From Neotamlana laminarinivorans (lineage in GTDB: Bacteria > Bacteroidota > Bacteroidia > Flavobacteriales > Flavobacteriaceae): a DNA stretch of 64,000 bases. A program made the position numbers and the translations under genes. This document shows positions 8,905 through 17,352 of the stretch, piece after piece; positions within the stretch are counted from its first letter, which is position 1, and the number at the start of each line of letters is the position of its first letter. The notes beneath the pieces were generated by a model. That model was not told the DNA's origin. It was given only the letters and a program-made list of their open reading frames with translations, and ran no database searches. The stretch covers positions 496,001 through 560,000 of the forward strand of contig NZ_JAJAPW010000001.1 in NCBI RefSeq assembly GCF_020523925.1. The letters run 5' to 3'.

Positions 8905-10941
8905 ATGCAAATACAAACCATTTTATATATTGTTTTAGCTGGAATTATAGCATTGTTACTTGCTCTTTTTCAGTATTATAAAAAAAATGAAAAAAGCATG
9001 TTCAAATTAAACATGCTTTTTTCGGTTTTGCGGTTTATTAGTGTTTTTTCGGTTTTAGTTTTAATTATTAATCCGCAATTCAATAAAACCAACATTTATA
9101 CAGAAAAAGCTAATTTAATTATAGCTACAGATAATTCTAAATCTGTAAAATTTTTAAAACAAGACCAAAAAACACTTCAACTATTAAAAAAACTAGCTTC
9201 AAATCAAGATTTAAACTCTAAATTTAACATTCAATTTTACAATTTTGGTGAAACTTTAAACTTATCAGATAGTCTGGATTTTTCAGAAAACCAAACCAAT
9301 ATTTCTTCTGCGTTTAATCAACTAAACAAAATTTATAGGCAAACTACAGCACCAACCATTTTAATTACAGATGGTAATCAAACTTATGGTAACGATTATC
9401 AATTTGTAAATAATAATTATAAACATCCAATTTACCCCATTGTTTTAGGTGATACGCTAACTTACACCGATTTAAAAATAGAACAACTTAACGTAAACAA
9501 ATACGCCTATTTAAATAATAAATTCCCTGTAGAGGTTATTTTAGTTTACAATGGGAAAGAACAAGTAAGTTCTAATTTTACGGTATCAAATAATGGCAGA
9601 ACGGTATATTCTTCAACTTTGAAGTTTTCAGAAGAAAATAATTCAAAAGTTTTAAATTTTACCATACCAGCAAATTCGGTAGGCTTTAGTAATTATAAAG
9701 CAACTATTTCTCCAATTGAAAATGAGAAAAACACGGTGAACAACACTAAAAATTTTGCTGTTGATGTTATTAATGAAAAAACAAAAATTGCGATTGTTAG
9801 TGATATCATTCATCCAGATATTGGGCTTCTTAAAAAAAGTATAGAAACTAATAAACAGCGCGAAATTGTTATTTTAAAACCTAACGAATTTATTTCTCAA
9901 ATAAATGATTTTAAACTTGTTATATTAAATCAGCCAAATAATTCATTTAAGTCTGTTTTTGAGGTTGTTAAAAAAAATAAAATCAATAAATTAGTTATTG
10001 TTGGTTCTAAAACCGACTTGTTTTTTTTAAATAATACTGTTAAAGAATATGAGTTTGAAATTACTAATCAAACCGAAAATTATCAAGCTCAATTAAATTC
10101 AGGTTTTTCTCCTTTTATTGTAAGCGATATTGAATTTGAAAGTTTTCCACCGTTGCTTTCCAACTACAGCTCGGTTATTTTCAACACGCCTTATCAAGTC
10201 CTTTTAAATAAAACTTTAAATGGAGTTTCTATCAACGAACCGCTTATTGCTACTATTGAAAACGATAAACAACGTGAAGTTTTAATTTTTGGTGAAAATA
10301 TTTGGCAATGGCGTGCTCAAAGCTTTTTAAACACAAAGTCATTTAACGATTTTGATGATTTTATAGGCAAGCTAATTCAATTTTTAAACACCAATCAACA
10401 AAGAAGCCGCTTAAATATCGATTATAATTCATTTTATAACAGCGGAACAAATATTATTGTAAAAGCAGAATATTTCGATAAAAACTTTGTTTTCGATACT
10501 CGCGAAACAATTAATATTACTGTAGTTGACGAAGCTTCAAACGAGCAAAAAACATATCCTTTTGTTCTAAAAAACAACAATTATCAAGTTGATTTAAGTA
10601 ATTTATCTCCAGGTTCATATAAATTCAATATTCAAACTTCAACAGATAAACTAACTAAATCTGGGCGTTTCGAGATTTTAGATTATAATGTGGAAGAACA
10701 ATTTTTAAGCGCCAACGTAACAAAACTAAGAAGTATAGCGACAAACAGTAATGGAGAAGCGTTTTTTATGAATAATACAGATAATTTAATATCAACTTTA
10801 GTAAACGATGAGCGTTTTACGCCTATTCAAAAAAGTAAAAAAGAAACCCTACCTTTAATAGATTGGAAAATTCTTTTAGCAATTATAGCTTTAAGCTTAA
10901 GTGCAGAATGGTTTTTAAGAAAATATAACGGATTAACATAG
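8905..10941 (+). CDS. Membrane-anchored VWA-like protein
   Basis: A 678-residue inner-membrane protein of unconfirmed function. Two N-terminal hydrophobic segments (about 5-22 and 38-58) precede a large soluble region with ATDNSKS (about 75-81), a DxSxS-type MIDAS motif, and TILITDGNQTYG, the VWA-like beta strand with metal-site Asp. A final membrane segment lies near 655-672. The layout recalls the VWA-containing membrane proteins of Bacteroidota related to BatA/BatB, but it lacks a typical full VWA signature. It has no enzyme motif that I can see. It follows fabG by 9 bases and precedes an SPFH gene by 20 bases, suggesting a shared transcript. Confidence 0.6.
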   Translation: MQIQTILYIVLAGIIALLLALFQYYKKNEKSMFKLNMLFSVLRFISVFSVLVLIINPQFNKTNIYTEKANLIIATDNSKSVKFLKQDQKTLQLLKKLASNQDLNSKFNIQFYNFGETLNLSDSLDFSENQTNISSAFNQLNKIYRQTTAPTILITDGNQTYGNDYQFVNNNYKHPIYPIVLGDTLTYTDLKIEQLNVNKYAYLNNKFPVEVILVYNGKEQVSSNFTVSNNGRTVYSSTLKFSEENNSKVLNFTIPANSVGFSNYKATISPIENEKNTVNNTKNFAVDVINEKTKIAIVSDIIHPDIGLLKKSIETNKQREIVILKPNEFISQINDFKLVILNQPNNSFKSVFEVVKKNKINKLVIVGSKTDLFFLNNTVKEYEFEITNQTENYQAQLNSGFSPFIVSDIEFESFPPLLSNYSSVIFNTPYQVLLNKTLNGVSINEPLIATIENDKQREVLIFGENIWQWRAQSFLNTKSFNDFDDFIGKLIQFLNTNQQRSRLNIDYNSFYNSGTNIIVKAEYFDKNFVFDTRETINITVVDEASNEQKTYPFVLKNNNYQVDLSNLSPGSYKFNIQTSTDKLTKSGRFEILDYNVEEQFLSANVTKLRSIATNSNGEAFFMNNTDNLISTLVNDERFTPIQKSKKETLPLIDWKILLAIIALSLSAEWFLRKYNGLT

Positions 10942-10961
10942 ATAAACTAAATAAACAACAA

Positions 10962-11777
10962 ATGGACAAATTACCTAAAATAGCATTTCCTGCAATTATT
11001 GCAATTGTAGTTTTAATTATAATATTATCCAAATCGGCAGTAACAATAGGTTCTGGTGAAGCTGGAGTTCTATACAAAACTTTTGATAATGGAGTTGTAA
11101 CCGATCAGCCTCCTTTAGGCGAAGGTTTTCACATAGTAGCGCCTTGGAATAAAGTTATTGTTTACGAAGTGCGTCAACAAGAATTATTTGAAAAAATGAA
11201 GGTACTATCTTCAAACGGGTTAGAAATTCAAATTGATGGTTCTGCTTGGTTTCAACCGGTATTTCAAGATTTAGGAAAACTACACCAAACTTTAGGCGAA
11301 AATTATTTGCAACGTGTTATTCAACCTGCTATTCGAAGTGCCGCTCGTAGTGTTGTAGGTCGTTACACACCAGAGCAATTATATTCTAGTAAGCGTGATG
11401 CTATACAAGATGAAATTTTTGTAGAGACTAAAAAAATTCTAGAAAAACAATATATTAAGCTAAACGAATTTCTAGTTCGCGATGTAACGTTGCCATCAAC
11501 TATAAAAGAGGCAATTGAGCGTAAATTAAAGCAAGAACAAGAGTCGTTAGAGTATGAGTTTAGACTTGTAACTGCAGAAAAAGAAGCTGAAAAACAAATT
11601 ATTGAAGCCGAAGGTAAAGCTGAAGCTAATAAAATTTTAAGTGCATCGTTAACTGATAAAATTTTACAGGATAAAGGTATCGAGGCAACCATAAAATTAT
11701 CTGAATCACCAAATAGTAAAGTTATTGTTATAGGTTCGGGAGATAGTGGAATGCCAATTATTCTAGGAAATCAATAA
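10962..11777 (+). CDS. Prohibitin/SPFH-domain membrane protein
   Basis: A 271-residue SPFH-superfamily protein. One N-terminal membrane segment (about 5-24) is followed by the SPFH domain (about 28-210: GSGEAGVLYKTFDNG, then PLGEGFHIVAPWNKV), then a charged coiled-coil arm (about 180-225, EAEKQIIEAEGKAEANK). Prohibitins form large ring or cage assemblies at the membrane and often modulate membrane proteases such as FtsH; no specific partner is shown here. It directly precedes the histidine leader region, from which it is separated by about 50 bases before the predicted his promoter. Confidence 0.88.
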   Translation: MDKLPKIAFPAIIAIVVLIIILSKSAVTIGSGEAGVLYKTFDNGVVTDQPPLGEGFHIVAPWNKVIVYEVRQQELFEKMKVLSSNGLEIQIDGSAWFQPVFQDLGKLHQTLGENYLQRVIQPAIRSAARSVVGRYTPEQLYSSKRDAIQDEIFVETKKILEKQYIKLNEFLVRDVTLPSTIKEAIERKLKQEQESLEYEFRLVTAEKEAEKQIIEAEGKAEANKILSASLTDKILQDKGIEATIKLSESPNSKVIVIGSGDSGMPIILGNQ

Positions 11778-11830
11778 ACATTCACGATAAATATTTTACA
11801 AATACCTAAAAATTGTAAAATGTTTCAATA

Positions 11831-11862
11831 TTTGTAAATTAAAGTTTGAAAATTTACTTTTA
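11831..11862 (+). promoter_or_regulatory. Probable his operon promoter
   Basis: TTTG at 11831-11834 and TACTTTTA at 11855-11862 (seven of eight matches to TAnnTTTG) are spaced by 20 bases. A transcript from here would begin near 11869 and include the whole leader peptide and attenuator. The position relative to the leader supports the call; the sequence match alone is modest. Confidence 0.5.
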
Positions 11863-11895
11863 TTACAGATATTTGCTTCAGTAAAACAAAAAGAC

Positions 11896-11949
11896 ATGAC
11901 TTTTATTCAAACACATCATCATTTTTACATTTGCTCTCAAGCGAAGTAA
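11896..11949 (+). CDS. hisL: His operon leader peptide (17 aa, three consecutive His codons)
   Basis: The short frame ATG 11896 to TAA 11949 encodes MTFIQTHHHFYICSQAK. Three consecutive CAT codons at 11914-11922 make it a histidine sensor: a ribosome short of charged His-tRNA stalls there. The last His codon is also the first three bases of a 9+6 base-pair hairpin (11920-11954), so the stalled ribosome covers the left arm and frees the right arm for antitermination. The gene lies 110 bases upstream of hisG. The three-His run, the overlap with alternative RNA structures and the operon context together support a real leader peptide. Confidence 0.88.
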   Translation: MTFIQTHHHFYICSQAK

Positions 11950-12011
11950 AAATGTATTGAATAAAATGAAAATATATTTAAACCCGTTTGAGACAATCAA
12001 GCGGGTTTTTT
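11920..12011 (+). promoter_or_regulatory. Histidine attenuator with mutually exclusive RNA hairpins
   Basis: Three pairings can be drawn. The pause hairpin joins 11920-11928 with 11946-11954 (nine pairs), then 11930-11935 with 11940-11945 (six pairs, one G-U), with one bulged A at 11929. The antiterminator joins 11935-11943 with 11985-11993 (nine pairs, one G-U). The terminator joins 11980-11991 with 11997-12008. The antiterminator uses the right arm of the first and the left arm of the last, so the outcome depends on where the ribosome sits on the leader peptide. This is classical amino-acid attenuation: low histidine gives read-through into hisG. Confidence 0.85.
11980..12011 (+). terminator. 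Attenuator terminator of the his leader
   Basis: A 12-base-pair stem (11980-11991 with 11997-12008; one G-U) closes the loop GACAA and is followed by a T run to 12011. It lies 50 bases before the hisG start, and its left arm is sequestered in the alternative antiterminator. Confidence 0.9.
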
Positions 12012-12061
12012 AATTAAAAGAAAATCAACAAGATTGTTTCAAACTCATATAAAAAACAACA

Positions 12062-12919
12062 ATGAGTAAACTAAAAATTGCAGTACAAAAATCAGGACGA
12101 TTAAATGAAGAATCGTTAGACCTACTAAAAAATTGTGGAATCTCTATCGATAATGGTAAAGACCAATTAAAAGCCGAAGCTAGAAATTTCCCCATGGAAG
12201 TTTTATACCTTCGTAATGGTGATATTCCCCAGTATTTGCGCGATGGCGTTGTAGATATTGCCATTTTAGGTGAAAACACTTTAATAGAAAAAGGTAGCGA
12301 TTTACCAATAGTAGAGCGCTTAGGGTTTTCAAAATGTAAAGTATCTATTGCAGTACCTAAAAATGCAGAATACAATTCTATAAAAGATTTACGTGGTAAA
12401 AAAATTGCAACATCATACCCAAATACAGTAAATCAGTTTTTCGAAAAGAAAGGTGAGAAGGCAGATATTCATGTTATTAATGGTTCGGTAGAAATTGCTC
12501 CAAATATTGGCTTATCGCACGCTATTGTTGATATTGTTTCAAGCGGAAGCACGCTTTTTAAAAACAATTTAAAAGAAGTAGAAGTACTTTTTAAAAGTGA
12601 AGCCGTATTAACTTCGGCTCCAGAATTAACCGAAGAAAAACAAGCCATTCTAGACAAGTTATTATTTAGAATGAAATCGGTTTTAAAAGGAAAAAACTCT
12701 AAATATGTTTTATTAAACGCACCAAACGACAGGTTAGATAAAATTGTGAATTTATTACCAGGAATGAAAAGTCCGACCGTGTTGCCTTTAGCACAAGAAG
12801 GTTGGAGCTCGGTACATTCTGTTATTAATAAAAACGATTTTTGGGAAGTTATTGATGAATTAAAAGCCAACGGTGCCGAAGGTATTTTAGTTTGCCCAAT
12901 CGAAAAAATGGTGCTTTAA
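12062..12919 (+). CDS. hisG: ATP phosphoribosyltransferase (long form)
   Basis: This catalyses the first histidine step, joining ATP and PRPP to give phosphoribosyl-ATP. At 285 residues it is the long HisG form, with its own C-terminal regulatory domain (about 212-285, PTVLPLAQEGWSSVHSVI), which gives histidine feedback inhibition without HisZ. Catalytic domain motifs include LKIAVQKSGRLNEES at the N-terminus and DIVSSGSTLFKNNL (about 158-171), the PRPP-binding loop. It is the first structural gene after the attenuator. Confidence 0.97.
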   Translation: MSKLKIAVQKSGRLNEESLDLLKNCGISIDNGKDQLKAEARNFPMEVLYLRNGDIPQYLRDGVVDIAILGENTLIEKGSDLPIVERLGFSKCKVSIAVPKNAEYNSIKDLRGKKIATSYPNTVNQFFEKKGEKADIHVINGSVEIAPNIGLSHAIVDIVSSGSTLFKNNLKEVEVLFKSEAVLTSAPELTEEKQAILDKLLFRMKSVLKGKNSKYVLLNAPNDRLDKIVNLLPGMKSPTVLPLAQEGWSSVHSVINKNDFWEVIDELKANGAEGILVCPIEKMVL

Positions 12920-12935
12920 TATAATAGCTTTTTGT

Positions 12936-13001
12936 ATTTCCGTGAAAACGGAAATCTCAAATTAAATTTACACACTTTAAGATTTCCGCTTCTGCGGAAA
13001 T
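12936..13001. repeat. Twin TTTCCG/CGGAAA hairpins between hisG and hisD
   Basis: Two perfect 8-base-pair stem-loops lie in the 99-base gap: 12936-12955 (ATTTCCGT, loop GAAA) and 12982-13001 (ATTTCCGC, loop TTCT). They share seven of eight stem bases. Neither is followed by a T run, so they look like small palindromic repeats or RNA-stabilising structures, not terminators. Confidence 0.75.
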
Positions 13002-13018
13002 GAAGAAAAGAAAGTTTT

Positions 13019-14302
13019 ATGCAAATAATTAACAATCCAGATAAAAACACATGGGCCGATATTTTAAAACGCCCAACACAAACCGTCGATGATATTGAAG
13101 GTATTGTAAGCGAGGTGTTTAACGATGTTAAGACTAATGGCGACAGTGCTATAAAAATATATACAGAACGTTTTGATAAGGTAACCTTGGAAAACAATTT
13201 AGTTTCTACTGAAGAAATTGAAGAAGCTGTTAAAAGTATTCCTGAAGCTTTAAAAACAGCGATAGCAAACGCAAAACGTAATATTGAAACGTTTCATGCA
13301 GCTCAAAAAACAGAAAAAATAGAATTAGAAACCACAAACGGTGTTCAATGCTGGCAAGAAAAACGGGCTATAGAACGTGTTGGTTTATATATTCCAGGAG
13401 GAACAGCGCCTTTATTTTCAACAGTTTTAATGCTGGCTGCTCCTGCGAAAATTGCAGGATGTAACGAAATTGTATTGTGTTCGCCACCAAATAAAGAAGG
13501 CAAACTAGCTCCCGAAATTTTGTATGCTGCAAAATTGTGTGGCGTAACTAAAATATTTAAAGTAGGTGGTATTCAAGCCATTGCTGCATTAACTTTTGGT
13601 ACAGAAACGATTCCACAAGTTTATAAAATTTTTGGCCCTGGCAACCAATTTGTAACCGTGGCAAAACAATTAGCCACTAAATACGGTGTGGCTATCGATA
13701 TGCCTGCTGGCCCAAGTGAATTATTAGTGGTTGCCGACAACGGTGCAAATGCAAGCTATATTGCTTCCGATTTATTAAGTCAGGCAGAACATGGTGCCGA
13801 TAGTCAGGTTATTTTAGTAGCAACATCACAAGAACTTATAGCTAAAGTTTCAGAAGAAGTAGAGGCTCAATTACAAGTGTTGCCACGTAAAGAAATAGCC
13901 GAAAAAGCCATAGCTAATTCTAAATCTATTTTTGTTGAAACTGATGACGTTGCGTTAGATTTAATTAATCAATACGGGCCAGAACACTTCATTATTTGTT
14001 CTAAAAATGAAGATTTCTATGTTGAAAACATCAGAAATGCAGGTTCGGTTTTTATAGGTGATTATACACCAGAAAGCGCGGGCGATTATGCATCTGGAAC
14101 TAACCATACGTTGCCGACAAACGGATTTAGTAAAGCGTATTCGGGTGTGAATTTAGATAGTTTTATGAAGAGCATGACGTTTCAAAAAATATCAAAAGAA
14201 GGTATTTTAAATATTGGAGAAACTATTGAATTAATGGCTGAAGCCGAAGGTTTACAAGCACATAAAAATGCGGTTAGTATTCGGTTAAAAGATTTAAAAT
14301 AA
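13019..14302 (+). CDS. hisD: Histidinol dehydrogenase
   Basis: A zinc- and NAD-dependent enzyme performing the last two oxidations, histidinol to histidine. The 427 residues match the family. Seen motifs are the family signature around ERVGLYIPGGTAPLFSTVLM (about 118-137), GPGNQF, DMPAGPSELLV (about 223-233), SDLLSQAEHGADSQ (zinc ligands, about 246-259) and YGPEHFIICS with the catalytic Glu-His pair (about 319-328). It starts 99 bases after hisG, the gap holding two small hairpins. Confidence 0.97.
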   Translation: MQIINNPDKNTWADILKRPTQTVDDIEGIVSEVFNDVKTNGDSAIKIYTERFDKVTLENNLVSTEEIEEAVKSIPEALKTAIANAKRNIETFHAAQKTEKIELETTNGVQCWQEKRAIERVGLYIPGGTAPLFSTVLMLAAPAKIAGCNEIVLCSPPNKEGKLAPEILYAAKLCGVTKIFKVGGIQAIAALTFGTETIPQVYKIFGPGNQFVTVAKQLATKYGVAIDMPAGPSELLVVADNGANASYIASDLLSQAEHGADSQVILVATSQELIAKVSEEVEAQLQVLPRKEIAEKAIANSKSIFVETDDVALDLINQYGPEHFIICSKNEDFYVENIRNAGSVFIGDYTPESAGDYASGTNHTLPTNGFSKAYSGVNLDSFMKSMTFQKISKEGILNIGETIELMAEAEGLQAHKNAVSIRLKDLK

Positions 14303-14310
14303 AATTGTTT

Positions 14311-14439
14311 TGTCATGCTGAACTCGTTTCAGTATCTCATAAAATAAACAAGTATAGTTATATCAGGCTGAGCGCAGTCGAAGCCTTTTAGAAAACAAAA
14401 AGGAAATTAAGAAAACACTTCGACGGTGTTAAGTGTGAC
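14311..14439. repeat. REP-like repeat cluster before hisC
   Basis: Three repeat pieces fill the hisD-hisC gap. 14311-14340 reads TGTCATGCTGAACT followed by CGTTTCAGTATCTCAT and recurs at 18975. 14365-14386 is a palindrome with AGGCT/AGCCT arms around GAGCGCAGTCGA. 14416-14439 is the reverse complement of a GTCACACT...GTCGAAGTG unit that recurs, in forward orientation, inside hisA at 17921. All contain the CTGA/GTCGAA words common in flavobacterial intergenic repeats. Confidence 0.75.
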
Positions 14440-14455
14440 CATTCAGAATAATAAA

Positions 14456-15502
14456 ATGAATAACTTTAATTTACAAAATATAATTCGAGAGAACGTAAAA
14501 ACAATGAAAGCCTACAGTTCTGCTCGCGACGAATATGTTTCCGATGGGTCTAAAATGATTTTTTTAGATGCCAACGAAAATCCGTTCGAAAATGGTGTAA
14601 ATCGTTATCCAGATCCGTTACAGCGTTCGTTAAAAGCTGTTTTAGCAGAACAGAAAAACGTTTCTCCAAATCAGATTTTGTTAGGTAACGGTAGCGACGA
14701 AGTGCTAGATTTGTTATTTAGAGCCTTTTGCGAACCTAAAAAAGACAACATTATTACACTGCCACCAACTTATGGCATGTACACTGTGCTTTCTAACTTA
14801 AATGAGATTGAAGAACGTAAAGTAGAGTTAAATTCAAATTTTCAGCCAAATGTTGAAGCCATTTTAGAAGCCATTGATACTAATTCAAAAATGCTTTTTA
14901 TTTGTTCGCCAAATAACCCAACTGGTAATTTAATTGCTTCAGAAAAAATAAAAACATTACTTAAAAATTTTAATGGCTTAGTGGTGATTGATGAAGCTTA
15001 TATCGATTTTTCAAATCGACAAAGTTGGATTTCAGAATTAAATAATTATCCTAATTTAATCGTTACGCAAACATTATCAAAGGCCTATGGTTTGGCAGGA
15101 ATTCGTTTAGGGTTGTGTTACGCTTCCGCGGAAATTATTTCAATTTTAAACAAAATTAAACCTCCATATAACGTTAACGAATTAACACAAAAACGAGCAC
15201 TAGAACGTATTTCAAATTTAGAAGCGGTTACAAACGAAGTAAATGCGGTTTTAAAAGAACGCCAAATTTTAATTGATGCCTTAAAAAACATCAGTTTCGT
15301 AGAAACTATTTTCCCTACGGAAGCTAATTTTGTGCTCGCACGAGTTGATGATGCTACAAAACGCTACAATCAGTTACTCGAAAAAGGTATTGTTATTAGA
15401 AATCGCACCACACAACCACTTTGTGAAAACACGTTGCGTTTTACCGTAGGAACCGACGCTGAAAATGAAGTTTTAATTAAGGCATTAAAAGAATTAGACT
15501 AA
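14456..15502 (+). CDS. hisC: Histidinol-phosphate aminotransferase
   Basis: A PLP enzyme converting imidazole acetol phosphate and glutamate to histidinol phosphate. I start it at ATG 14456 (348 residues), because the longer frame from GTG 14426 would translate part of a repeat element. Fold-type I motifs are visible: [45 protein letters not shown] and the PLP lysine in [14 protein letters not shown]. One base separates its stop from hisB, indicating coupling. Confidence 0.95.
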   Translation: MNNFNLQNIIRENVKTMKAYSSARDEYVSDGSKMIFLDANENPFENGVNRYPDPLQRSLKAVLAEQKNVSPNQILLGNGSDEVLDLLFRAFCEPKKDNIITLPPTYGMYTVLSNLNEIEERKVELNSNFQPNVEAILEAIDTNSKMLFICSPNNPTGNLIASEKIKTLLKNFNGLVVIDEAYIDFSNRQSWISELNNYPNLIVTQTLSKAYGLAGIRLGLCYASAEIISILNKIKPPYNVNELTQKRALERISNLEAVTNEVNAVLKERQILIDALKNISFVETIFPTEANFVLARVDDATKRYNQLLEKGIVIRNRTTQPLCENTLRFTVGTDAENEVLIKALKELD

Positions 15503-15503
15503 C

Positions 15504-16646
15504 ATGAGCAAAACAAAAGTACTATTTATAGACAGAGACGGCACATTGGTGCTAGAACCGCCAGTAGATTATCAATTAGACAGTCTTGAAAAACTAGAAT
15601 TTTACCCAAAAGTGTTTCAATACATGGCTAAAATTGCTAGCGAATTAGATTTTGAGCTGGTTATGGTTACCAATCAAGATGGCTTAGGAACCGATTCGTT
15701 TCCTGAAGATACCTTTTGGCTACCTCAAAATAAAATTATTGATGCCTTTAAAAAGGAAGGTGTAGAGTTTGCTGAAATTCATATAGATAAAACCTTTCCG
15801 CATGAAAATGCCGATACGCGTAAACCTAGAACAGGCTTGTTAACCAAGTATTTTTCTGAAGATTACGATTTAGAAAACTCTTTTGTTTTAGGTGATAGAA
15901 TTACCGATATGGAATTGGCTAAAAACCTTGGCGCAAAAGGTATTTATTTGTCTGAAGACCCAGATTTAGGTGCCGATGAAATAGAATCGTCTAAGCAGGA
16001 AATTTTAGATTGCATTGCATTGACGAGTACCGATTGGAAAGCCATTTACGAGTTTTTAAAACTTAAAGATCGTGTGGAAGAAATTACACGTAATACCAAT
16101 GAAACTCAAATTTATATAAAATTAAATCTTGATGGTTCGGGTAAAAATGATATTGACACAGGTTTATCGTTTTTCGATCATATGTTAGATCAAATTGGGC
16201 GCCATGGTGCTATGGATTTAACCATAAAAGTAAATGGTGATTTAGAAGTAGACGAACACCATACGATAGAAGATACCATGATTGCGCTTGGTGAATTATT
16301 CAATAAAGCCCTAGGAAATAAATTAGGCATAGAGCGCTACGGCTTCTGTTTACCAATGGACGATTGCTTAGCACAAGTTGCGGTAGATTTTGGAGGACGA
16401 AACTGGCTAGAATGGGATGCCGAATTTAAACGCGAAAAAATAGGCGACATGCCAACCGAAATGTTTTATCATTTATTTAAATCGTTTACCGATGGCGCAA
16501 AATGTAATTTAAATGTAAAAGCAGAAGGTGTAAACGAGCATCATAAAATTGAAGGTATTTTTAAGGCCTTTGCAAAAGCCATGAAAATGGCCGTAAAGCG
16601 CGATGCTAACAAAATGTTTTTACCAAGTACAAAAGGAATGTTATAA
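15504..16646 (+). CDS. hisB: Bifunctional histidinol-phosphatase / imidazoleglycerol-phosphate dehydratase
   Basis: A 380-residue fusion. The N-terminal HAD phosphatase (about 1-165) has nucleophile D10 and D12 in FIDRDGT, TNQDG, and the late Asp motif [14 protein letters not shown]. The C-terminal dehydratase (about 185-380) has the manganese-binding His motifs [12 protein letters not shown] and DEHHTIEDT, and again [18 protein letters not shown]. It catalyses two non-consecutive steps, dehydration of IGP and removal of phosphate from histidinol phosphate. It follows hisC by one base. Confidence 0.97.
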   Translation: MSKTKVLFIDRDGTLVLEPPVDYQLDSLEKLEFYPKVFQYMAKIASELDFELVMVTNQDGLGTDSFPEDTFWLPQNKIIDAFKKEGVEFAEIHIDKTFPHENADTRKPRTGLLTKYFSEDYDLENSFVLGDRITDMELAKNLGAKGIYLSEDPDLGADEIESSKQEILDCIALTSTDWKAIYEFLKLKDRVEEITRNTNETQIYIKLNLDGSGKNDIDTGLSFFDHMLDQIGRHGAMDLTIKVNGDLEVDEHHTIEDTMIALGELFNKALGNKLGIERYGFCLPMDDCLAQVAVDFGGRNWLEWDAEFKREKIGDMPTEMFYHLFKSFTDGAKCNLNVKAEGVNEHHKIEGIFKAFAKAMKMAVKRDANKMFLPSTKGML

Positions 16647-16649
16647 TTA

Positions 16650-16706
16650 GCGATTTGCTCTTAGTTATTTACCAATAGCTAAAAGCTAATAACTAAAAGC
16701 TATAAA
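16650..16706. repeat. AGCTAAAAGCTAAT-type repeat between hisB and hisH
   Basis: The 61-base gap consists largely of repeated AGCTAAAAGCTA/TAATAACTAAAAGCT words. Related sequence occurs at 17300-17350, 28240-28260 and about 35282-35297. It has no T run after a stem and no reading frame of note. Confidence 0.6.
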
Positions 16707-16707
16707 A

Positions 16708-17289
16708 ATGAAATTAGTAATAATAGATTACGGTGCAGGAAATATTAAAAGCATACAATTTGCTTTTAAACGCTTAGGTGTCGATGCTGTTTTATCGAAT
16801 AATGCAGATGAAATTAAAGGGGCCGATAAAGTGATTTTCCCAGGAGTAGGAGAAGCTAGTTCTGCAATGAAAATGCTTAAAAAAAGTGGTTTGGATTCTT
16901 TGATACCAACGTTAAAACAACCTGTTTTGGGTATTTGTTTAGGCATGCAATTAATGTGTTTACACTCCGAAGAAGGTGATACGGACGGTTTAGGAATCTT
17001 TCAAACAAAAGTAAAGCGTTTTTCAAATAGCGTAAAAGTACCGCAAATGGGTTGGAATGTTATAAAAGATTTAAAATCCGATTTATTTAAAGGCATCAAA
17101 GAAAACGAATACATGTATTTAGTGCATAGTTTTTACGCCGAACATTGCAACGAAACCATTGCTGCCACCGATTACGAAATTAATTACGCATCGGCATTAC
17201 AACACGAAAATTTTTATGGCGTGCAATTTCATCCAGAGAAGAGTGGTAATGAAGGAGCTAAAATTTTAAAAAACTTTATGAATATGTAG
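16708..17289 (+). CDS. hisH: Imidazole glycerol phosphate synthase, glutaminase subunit
   Basis: A class I glutamine amidotransferase (193 residues) that supplies ammonia to HisF. The triad is seen as the Cys in GICLGMQLMC (about 75-84) and the His and Glu in GVQFHPEKSG (about 170-179). The N-terminus KLVIIDYGAGNIKSI and KVPQMGWN are HisH signatures. hisF lies two genes downstream rather than adjacent. Confidence 0.97.
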   Translation: MKLVIIDYGAGNIKSIQFAFKRLGVDAVLSNNADEIKGADKVIFPGVGEASSAMKMLKKSGLDSLIPTLKQPVLGICLGMQLMCLHSEEGDTDGLGIFQTKVKRFSNSVKVPQMGWNVIKDLKSDLFKGIKENEYMYLVHSFYAEHCNETIAATDYEINYASALQHENFYGVQFHPEKSGNEGAKILKNFMNM

Positions 17290-17350
17290 CTTTTAACAAT
17301 ATGCCTTTAGCTTTTGCTAATGGCCAATTGCTAATAGCTTAAAGCTAAAA
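17290..17350. repeat. AGCTAATAGCTTAAAGCTAA-type repeat between hisH and hisA
   Basis: The 63-base gap contains GCTTTTGCTAATGGCCAATT and AGCTTAAAGCTAAAAAAA, close to the hisB-hisH gap and to the leader of leuD at 28240. It reads as a mobile or amplified intergenic repeat and not as a terminator. Confidence 0.6.
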
Positions 17351-17352
17351 AA

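Noticed and set aside
12469-12870. 133-residue minus-strand frame under hisG
   Set aside because: It is antisense to a complete hisG with all motifs; composition is that of a mirror frame.
14426-14455. Ten-residue N-terminal extension of hisC from GTG 14426
   Set aside because: It translates part of a repeat element and the family N-terminus begins at ATG 14456.
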